Source: an uncultured delta proteobacterium (lineage in GTDB: Bacteria; Myxococcota_A; Polyangia; Polyangiales; Polyangiaceae). From it: 5,442 nt of DNA. The stretch is from contig CAIOHM010000569.1 of the NCBI GenBank assembly GCA_903858055.1, positions 1 to 5,442 of the forward strand. Direction: 5' to 3'. Positions 1 to 4,562 of the stretch are shown here, piece by piece. Every line of letters starts with the position of its first letter. Position 1 is the first letter of the stretch. The notes beneath the pieces were generated by a model. That model worked only from the letters and a program-made list of their open reading frames with translations. It made no database searches and was not told the DNA's origin. Both the position numbers and the translations under genes were made by a program.

Positions 1-215
1 GTCGTGGTGCCATCGCCGACGGAGGCGTCCTCTCCCGCGTCGGGTGCACCCGGCGTGACGCCCGTGTTCGCCCCGATGCCCGGTGAGGCGTCGAAGGGGA
101 GCGGCGTCGAGATCTCGGGCGTCGAGTTCGTGTGGGAGCTCGACGCGCACGCCTGCGCGAGCGACGCGCAGAGCACGAGGAAGAGCCGGGCGGCGACGCG
201 CTCCGTGAACCTCAC
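1..215 (-). CDS. Exported protein, probable lipoprotein (N-terminal part, cut by the left window edge)
   Basis: The reading frame opens at GTG (215-213) and stays open to the window edge, giving 71 codons with the 3' end missing. Residues 2-10 hold Arg2, Arg6 and Arg10. A hydrophobic core follows (residues 11-22, LFLVLCASLAQA), then Cys23. The preceding residues Ala20-Gln21-Ala22 make a loose lipobox (Leu would be expected at -3). The same AQA could instead be a signal peptidase I site, so export is clear but lipidation is not. After Cys23 the chain is rich in Ser, Thr, Pro, Asp, Ala and Gly, like the flexible linker of a surface protein; no folded domain is reached. The GTG overlaps the acyltransferase stop as GTGA, and GAAGGA lies six bases upstream, so the start is well supported. 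Function is unknown. It is probably co-transcribed with the acyltransferase. Confidence 0.68.
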   Translation of the reverse strand, partial: MRFTERVAARLFLVLCASLAQACASSSHTNSTPEISTPLPFDASPGIGANTGVTPGAPDAGEDASVGDGTT

Positions 216-955
216 GAAGCGTCCTTCGCTGCCTCGCGCGGGAGACCCGTGAGGTCGCTCAGCGCGCTCGCGACGCGATCCATGAGCGTGTTTCGTTCGG
301 CGGTCATGTTCGAGGGACGCTCGGCCGAGAACGTGATGGGGGTGCCGAAACGGATGGTCACCGTGCCCGGGTAGACCTTGAACGTGTCGCGCGGGCAGAT
401 CGCCGCCGAACCCAGGATTCCCACGGGAACAATCGGAACGCGTGCACGTTGCACGAGGTGAAAGGGCCCCTTCTTGAGTGCTTGCAGGCGCGAGCCGTTG
501 CCGCGCGTGCCTTCGGGGAAGACGACGAGGCGACCGCCCGTGCGCACGAGGTCCGCGGCGCGCTCAATCGCTTCGAGCGACTGCTTGCGGTCGGCGCGGT
601 CGATCGGGATGCAGTGGATGCCCTTCATGGCCGGCCCGAAGATCGGGAAGTCGAAGAGCTCTTTCTTCGCCAGAAAACCCGGGCAGCGCGGGAGCACCGA
701 GAGGAGCAGCGGGATGTCGAAGTGGCTCGCGTGGTTCGCCATGATGACGACGGGCGCGTCGAACACGTGCGGGTCGAGGCCCTCGACTTCGACGCGGGCC
801 CCGGCGCTCGCAGCCATGGCCTTGCCCCACTCGAGGGCCACGCGCTGCGTTCCCGCGCCGCTGCGGTCGAGGGCGAGCTTCGCGAGGCCGCGCGCGGAGT
901 GATGGAACGTGAGGTAGGTCGCGACGCTGGCGCGGACGCGGTCGTCGAACAGCAT
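212..955 (-). CDS. PlsC/AGPAT-family 1-acyl-glycerol-3-phosphate O-acyltransferase-like protein
   Basis: This 247-residue protein belongs to the family that transfers an acyl chain from acyl-ACP or acyl-CoA to a lysophospholipid or related alcohol at the inner membrane. All four family blocks are visible: NHASHFD (74-80, the HX4D catalytic motif with His75 and Asp80), GIHCIPIDR (112-120), VFPEGTRG (145-152, acceptor-phosphate binding) and VPIVPVGI (173-180). Length is typical. No clear transmembrane helix is seen; the N-terminal 30 residues look amphipathic. The ATG at 955 is preceded by GAAGGG nine bases upstream and follows the rhodanese stop by 5 bp. A longer in-frame version from 1090 would overlap most of the rhodanese with Arg-rich shadow sequence, so it was not used. 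It may be the housekeeping phosphatidic acid enzyme, or may acylate the product of the upstream ketosynthase/oxoamine synthase genes. The acceptor cannot be told from sequence. Confidence 0.9.
   Translation of the reverse strand: MLFDDRVRASVATYLTFHHSARGLAKLALDRSGAGTQRVALEWGKAMAASAGARVEVEGLDPHVFDAPVVIMANHASHFDIPLLLSVLPRCPGFLAKKELFDFPIFGPAMKGIHCIPIDRADRKQSLEAIERAADLVRTGGRLVVFPEGTRGNGSRLQALKKGPFHLVQRARVPIVPVGILGSAAICPRDTFKVYPGTVTIRFGTPITFSAERPSNMTAERNTLMDRVASALSDLTGLPREAAKDAS
222..227 (-). promoter_or_regulatory. Ribosome binding site deciding the GTG start of the exported protein
   Basis: On the minus strand GAAGGA sits six bases before the GTG at 215, inside the last codons of the upstream acyltransferase. 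The good spacing and the GTGA stop/start overlap support translational coupling and select this non-ATG start. Confidence 0.65.
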
Positions 956-960
956 GGCGC

Positions 961-1326
961 TCAGCCCTTCTCGACGGGGAGCTTGGCCTCGTTCCAGGCG
1001 AGCATGCCGCCGACGAGGTTGATGACGCGGGGGAAACCGAGCGACTTGAGCTCGCGGGCGGCGAAGCCCGAGCGCCCGCCCGAGCGGCAAATCAGCACGA
1101 TCTCGTCTGCATGATCCCAGTGGGAGGCCTCGCGCGTGACCGTGCTCAGCGGGACGAGCTTCGACCCCGCGACGTGGCCGAGCTCCCCGGTGAACTCGTG
1201 CTGTTCGCGCACGTCGACGATGCGACGACGGCGACCGGCGGGCGCGCTCGCGAGGGCTTCCGGGAGGATCTCGCGCGTGCCGTCCGGCAGGGCGCGGGCC
1301 GAGTCGAAGAGAGCGTAGTCGTTCAT
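961..1326 (-). CDS. Single-domain rhodanese-like sulfurtransferase
   Basis: A 121-residue protein with one rhodanese fold, about 20 residues longer at the N terminus than the minimal GlpE/PspE type. Landmarks in order: IVDVREQHEF (36-45), GHVAGSKLVPL (50-60) and the active-site loop CRSGGRSG (80-87) with catalytic Cys80. The C-terminal LVGGMLAWN (104-112) is the usual closing signature. The C-x-x-G-x-R loop is the sulfur-transferring type rather than the longer phosphatase-like loop. By family, Cys80 carries a persulfide passed to an acceptor thiol; the natural acceptor is not indicated. There is no signal peptide, so it should be cytosolic. It starts 49 bp after the hydrolase stop with no evident Shine-Dalgarno, making this the least certain start of the set. 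It ends 5 bp before the acyltransferase. A role for a rhodanese in a lipid operon is not obvious; it may simply travel along. Confidence 0.9.
   Translation of the reverse strand: MNDYALFDSARALPDGTREILPEALASAPAGRRRRIVDVREQHEFTGELGHVAGSKLVPLSTVTREASHWDHADEIVLICRSGGRSGFAARELKSLGFPRVINLVGGMLAWNEAKLPVEKG
965..970 (-). promoter_or_regulatory. Ribosome binding site for the PlsC-type acyltransferase
   Basis: GAAGGG on the minus strand, nine bases before the ATG at 955. It lies in the last codons of the rhodanese gene and supports the short start over the longer in-frame one. Confidence 0.5.
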
Positions 1327-1375
1327 GGGCGTTTGCGTGAGGTGGGGGCTTCGCCGGCGGTGCTTCGGCGCGCGC
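1327..1375. other. 49 bp gap between hydrolase and rhodanese genes
   Basis: This is the largest intergenic gap in the window. It is GC-rich, with no recognisable -35/-10 pair, no stable hairpin followed by a T-run on the minus strand, and no clear Shine-Dalgarno before the rhodanese ATG. A near direct repeat (gcttcgccg / gcttcggcg on the plus strand) is present but too short to interpret. An internal promoter here cannot be excluded. Confidence 0.4.
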
Positions 1376-2170
1376 TCAAATGCTGGCCTGCCACTGACGA
1401 ATTTGATTCGCTACCCAATTCGGATCGTCGAGCGTGAGGTCGTGGCCTGCCGTGCGGTGCATGACGAGGTTCGCGCCGAGGCGCCGTGCGAGGTTCCAGC
1501 TGCAATCGGGGTCCACGAGGCGATCGCCGTGGGACGCGAGAATCAGCGTGGGCACGCGGAGCGCCTTCGGTGCCTGCATGCGAATCGCGCCGGCAATCTG
1601 CTCGAGGAGCACGTGCGGAGCGATGGGTGCATCTTGCATGTACTCGGCCCAGCGTCGGGCGAGGTTCGGGCGGTCGACGTCGGGCCGGTTCAGCGTGAAG
1701 CTGAGGATGTGCTTCTCTTTCTCTTCGATCGATCGCGAGAGGCCGATCGCCAGGAAGCGCGGGTATTGGCGCCAGCGCAGGCGCTTCCAGGGCGGCGCCA
1801 CGTTCGCGGCCGAGGTGTTCACCACCACGGCGCTGCGGAAGTCTTGCGGGTAGCGGTTGCACCACTCGAGCGTGATCATGCCGCCGAGCGAGAGCCCGAG
1901 GATCGACCACGGGATGCCGTCGTCTTTCTTGTGCGGGAGGAAGCGCCGGCGAATGTCTTCGACCATGCCCGGAACGCTCGGCGGGCAGTGCCGTGCGTGC
2001 TCGGTGCCCACGCCGGGGAGGTCGAGGCAGAGTACCTTGGAGCCAGGGAAATTCCCCTCCATGCGCTCTTCGAAGCCCTCCCAGTGGCGCTTCTCGCGTA
2101 CGAGGCCGCGCAGGAGCAGCCAGTGGGTCTGGGGTTCCGGCTTGCGGGGGAGGGGCTCGTGGACCGCCAT
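1376..2170 (-). CDS. Alpha/beta hydrolase (BioH/thioesterase-like fold)
   Basis: A 264-residue alpha/beta-hydrolase with a complete catalytic triad. The nucleophile elbow is GLSLGGM (92-98) with Ser94, the acid is Asp216 in SHGDRLVDP (213-221), and the base is His243 in AGHDLTLDDP (241-250). The usual oxyanion HG after the first long strand is replaced by Arg21-Gly22 in LLLRGLVREKRHW. The middle (about 125-200) is a basic, helix-rich lid with several Arg/Lys/Trp residues. No signal peptide is seen, so it should be cytosolic. Its ATG is 2 bp after the oxoamine synthase stop, with GAAGG seven bases upstream, so the two are almost certainly made together. Plausible roles are hydrolysing an acyl-ACP/CoA thioester, editing stalled chains, or cleaving an ester of the pathway product. 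Substrate specificity cannot be assigned. The frame is open far upstream, but that extension is antisense-like shadow sequence. Confidence 0.88.
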   Translation of the reverse strand: MAVHEPLPRKPEPQTHWLLLRGLVREKRHWEGFEERMEGNFPGSKVLCLDLPGVGTEHARHCPPSVPGMVEDIRRRFLPHKKDDGIPWSILGLSLGGMITLEWCNRYPQDFRSAVVVNTSAANVAPPWKRLRWRQYPRFLAIGLSRSIEEKEKHILSFTLNRPDVDRPNLARRWAEYMQDAPIAPHVLLEQIAGAIRMQAPKALRVPTLILASHGDRLVDPDCSWNLARRLGANLVMHRTAGHDLTLDDPNWVANQIRQWQASI

Positions 2171-2172
2171 GG

Positions 2173-3432
2173 TCAGACCTTCAGATCGTTGTCGAGGGGG
2201 CCGATGTCTTCGCCCGAGAGGACGAAGAACGCCTCGCCATACTCCTTGAGGAGTGCAAGCGTTCGATCGAGGTCTTCTTGGGTGTGCCCACGCGTGACGT
2301 TGAGGCGGAGGCGCTCTTCGCCCTGCTTCACCGCGGGGTAGGTGATGGGGACCATGTTCACGCCGCACTCGTAGAGCGCGTGGTGCATGAAGAGCGTCTT
2401 GCGCTCCTCGCGGCACATGACGGGCATGATGTGCGTGCTCGACTCGCCGAGGTCGAAGCCCGCCGCCACGAGCCCCTTGCGCATGTAGTCGGATTTCTGG
2501 TGCAGCTCGGCGACGAGGCTCTCGCCTTCGCGATCCATGAGGTCGAGGATCGTGTGGGCGGCGGCGACCACGGGCACGGGGAGCGAAGCCGAGAACATGA
2601 ACGAGCGGGCCGTGTGCTTCACCGCGTCGACGACCTCGCGGCTCGCGAAGAGGAGCCCGCCGATGCCGCCGAAGGTCTTCGAGAGCGTCGAGACCACGAT
2701 GGGGGCACGCCCTTCGAGGCCGAAGTACTCGAGGACCCCGCGACCGGTCTTGCCGATGGTCCCGCTGCCGTGCGCGTCGTCGACGAGGAGCGCCGCGTCG
2801 TAGCGATCGCAAATGTCCACGAACTCCGGGAGCTTCGCGAGGTCGCCGTCGAGCGAGTAGATGCCCTCGACCGCGACGAGGGCCTTCTCGCGCTCCTTGG
2901 TCTTGAGGATGCGCTCGAGGCTCTTGGCCGAGTTGTGGTTGAAGAAGCGGACCTCGGGGGCGTTCTTCGGAATGCCCGCCGCGAGGAAGGTCCCGTCGAG
3001 GATGCAGGCGTGGCTCAAGTTGTCGAGGACGAGGGTCGTGTCCTTGTCCGCGAGGGTCATGAGCGTGCCGAGCATCGCCTGGTAGCCCGTGGTGAAGAGG
3101 AGGCACGCCTCGAAGCCGGCCCACTCGGCGAAGCGACGCTCGAGCTCCACGTGCTCCACGGTGGTCGCCTGCACGCGCGAGCTGCCGAGGCCGCAGCCGT
3201 ACTTCTCCACCGCCTTCACCGAGGCGGCCTTCACGCGCGGGTCCGTCGTGAGGTCGAGGTAGTCGTTCGAGCTGAAGTTCACGATGGGCTTGCCCGCCAC
3301 CGAGGTGTGGATGCCGCCGAGCTCGAACTCGCGGAAATACGGGTAGACCTGGTTTTCGCGGGCCTCGCGGAGGCGTGCGTTCGCGTCGTGGGCCTTCGAT
3401 TCGATCCAGGTGGGCTTCATGGGGGCCTTCAT
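2173..3432 (-). CDS. PLP-dependent alpha-oxoamine synthase (AONS/SPT/KBL/CqsA family)
   Basis: A 419-residue fold-type-I PLP enzyme. The family joins an amino acid to an acyl thioester with loss of CO2, giving an alpha-aminoketone. Visible landmarks: VNFSSNDYLDL (51-61), GLGSSRVQATT (81-91), His141 in LSHAC (stacks on PLP), VDDAHGSG (217-224) with Asp218 and His221, STLSKTFGG (248-256) with the PLP-binding Lys252, and RLRLNVTRGHT (374-384) whose Arg residues should hold the substrate carboxylate. It is longer than typical BioF (about 385) and close to bacterial serine palmitoyltransferase (about 420), with a tail from about residue 396. The genes just upstream encode ketosynthases and a hydrolase follows 2 bp later, so an acyl-ACP substrate made in this operon is likely. 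Which amino acid is used is not determinable. The ATG at 3432 overlaps the preceding stop (ATGA), but Met5 at 3420 has the better ribosome site. Confidence 0.93.
   Translation of the reverse strand: MKAPMKPTWIESKAHDANARLREARENQVYPYFREFELGGIHTSVAGKPIVNFSSNDYLDLTTDPRVKAASVKAVEKYGCGLGSSRVQATTVEHVELERRFAEWAGFEACLLFTTGYQAMLGTLMTLADKDTTLVLDNLSHACILDGTFLAAGIPKNAPEVRFFNHNSAKSLERILKTKEREKALVAVEGIYSLDGDLAKLPEFVDICDRYDAALLVDDAHGSGTIGKTGRGVLEYFGLEGRAPIVVSTLSKTFGGIGGLLFASREVVDAVKHTARSFMFSASLPVPVVAAAHTILDLMDREGESLVAELHQKSDYMRKGLVAAGFDLGESSTHIMPVMCREERKTLFMHHALYECGVNMVPITYPAVKQGEERLRLNVTRGHTQEDLDRTLALLKEYGEAFFVLSGEDIGPLDNDLKV
2178..2182 (-). promoter_or_regulatory. Ribosome binding site for the alpha/beta hydrolase
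   Basis: GAAGG on the minus strand, seven bases before the ATG at 2170, within the last codons of the oxoamine synthase. It fixes the hydrolase start despite the long open frame upstream. Confidence 0.5.
3426..3430 (-). promoter_or_regulatory. Ribosome binding site favouring the second Met of the oxoamine synthase
   Basis: GAAGG on the minus strand sits five bases before the ATG at 3420, whereas the ATG at 3432 has only a weak upstream match. The motif itself overlaps the first ATG. Initiation at 3420 would shorten the protein by four residues and change the 4 bp overlap to an 8 bp gap. Confidence 0.45.
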
Positions 3433-4562
3433 GCTTCGTCGCCGCAGCGCTGCAGCAGGACCGCAGCGGCGTTGCCATAGTAACCGAGCGAGGTGAGGAG
3501 CACGGTGCGCGGAATCTTCGCCCCAGCGGCGAAGCTCGGCACGGCCCCCTTGAAAAAGGCGAGCGCCGAGGCGACCGCGAGGGCTCCCGCCGCCCCGAAG
3601 CTCTCGCCGAAGACGCGCTTGGGCGCGTACACCGGAACCGACTCCGGCAGGATGGACCGCACGGCGGCAAGCTCGGCGCGATCAAAGGCCTCGAGGCCCG
3701 AGACCGAGGAAAAGACCGCGTCGATCGAGGTGGAGTCCACGCCCGCTTGCGCGCAGGCGCTCGCGATGGCGCGCACGAGCGCACGCTCCGAGGGCACGAA
3801 GAGCGAGTCCGAGGCGGTCGCGCCGAAGGTGGTCGCGGCGCCGAGCAGCGAGGCGATGGGCTTGGCTCCGCGCTTCGCCGCATGCTCCGCGCGCTCGACG
3901 ATGCAGAAGGAGGCACCTTCGCCGAGCGGGCACCGATCGACGAGGGAGCCGAGGCGCGCGAAGGCCACCGCGAGCGAATCGGAGAGGGCCTCCCCACCTC
4001 CGACCGCGAGCACGGCGGCGCGGTCGGTCTCGAAGAACTGGCGCGCGAGGACGAACGTGTCGAGGGCGCCGCAGTTGCCGTCGGAGACGCTCACGTTGAG
4101 CGCGCGCACGTCTTCCCAGATGCTCGCGTAGCCCGCGGCCGTGTTCGAGACCGTGTTCGGGAACTTCGAAGGGTTGATGTAGCGGGCGTCTTCGAGCACC
4201 GCGACGCGGTCGAGCTCGTTGATGGCCTCGAGGCTCCCGTAGGCGTTCGAGCAGCAGAAGCCGATCTCTTCGGGCGCCACGGTGACGAAGCTGCCCTCGT
4301 GCTTGATGCCTGCATTCTGCAAGGCCAAGCGCGCGGCCAAGACGAGCTCCTTGGTCAGGCGGTCGAGGCTGCGCAGGCCCTTGTCGCCGAGCCACGGCGC
4401 CGGGTCGAAATCACGGATTTCCTTGCGAATCGGCTCGCGGGGTGCGGTGCTCTCTCCGCTGAACGCGGGCTCGAGCGGCGCGCTCGTGAGGCCCTGCTCG
4501 AACGCCTCGGTGCCGATGCCCGCGACGCTCACGGCGCCGTAGCCGGTGATGACGAGCTTCAT
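3429..4562 (-). CDS. Ketosynthase-fold protein lacking the catalytic triad (chain-length-factor-like)
   Basis: A 377-residue thiolase-fold protein of the beta-ketoacyl-ACP synthase family: opening LVITGYGAVSVAGIG (3-17), NPSKFPNTVSNTAAGYASIW (130-149), AVGGGEAL (186-193) and GESFGAAGALA (319-329). Aligned without gaps to FabF from memory, the nucleophilic Cys falls on Asn163 in SDGNCGALD (with Cys164 one place later), the first His on Ser286 in FSSVSGLEAFD, and the second His on Glu320; Lys315 is kept. The C-terminal glycine-rich NSFGFGG motif is degraded to TSLGYYG. It should therefore not condense by itself. In type II polyketide and aryl-polyene systems such a protein pairs with an active KS as a chain-length factor. 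Its ATG overlaps the active KS stop (ATGA) and GGAGG lies seven bases upstream, fitting coupled 1:1 synthesis. Other possible roles are a scaffold or a regulator of chain length. Confidence 0.9.
   Translation of the reverse strand: MKLVITGYGAVSVAGIGTEAFEQGLTSAPLEPAFSGESTAPREPIRKEIRDFDPAPWLGDKGLRSLDRLTKELVLAARLALQNAGIKHEGSFVTVAPEEIGFCCSNAYGSLEAINELDRVAVLEDARYINPSKFPNTVSNTAAGYASIWEDVRALNVSVSDGNCGALDTFVLARQFFETDRAAVLAVGGGEALSDSLAVAFARLGSLVDRCPLGEGASFCIVERAEHAAKRGAKPIASLLGAATTFGATASDSLFVPSERALVRAIASACAQAGVDSTSIDAVFSSVSGLEAFDRAELAAVRSILPESVPVYAPKRVFGESFGAAGALAVASALAFFKGAVPSFAAGAKIPRTVLLTSLGYYGNAAAVLLQRCGDEA

Noticed and set aside
212..1090. Longer acyltransferase starting at 1090
   Set aside because: The extra 45 residues are Arg-rich and overlap the rhodanese in another frame, whereas the ATG at 955 has GAAGGG upstream and gives the normal family length.
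1327..1375. Possible terminator or promoter in the gap before the rhodanese
   Set aside because: Short GC-rich repeats are direct rather than inverted, there is no T-run on the transcribed side, and no -35/-10 pair is recognisable.
2173..3432. Calling the oxoamine synthase bioF and the hydrolase bioH of a biotin operon
   Set aside because: The fold and motifs allow it, but neighbours are ketosynthases rather than other biotin genes, and the protein is longer than typical BioF. The symbols are not supported.
1993..3480. Long plus-strand open frame opposite the oxoamine synthase and part of the hydrolase
   Set aside because: It encodes a biased Arg/Ala/Glu/Val/His-rich sequence with no family motif and lies exactly antisense to well-supported genes. 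Such mirror frames are expected from strong third-position G/C bias.
1376..3997. An 873-residue minus-strand fusion protein ending in the hydrolase
   Set aside because: Everything upstream of the hydrolase Met at 2170 is out-of-frame shadow of the oxoamine synthase and ketosynthase genes (Arg/Pro/Ser-rich). The real start has a Shine-Dalgarno and is 2 bp after the previous stop.
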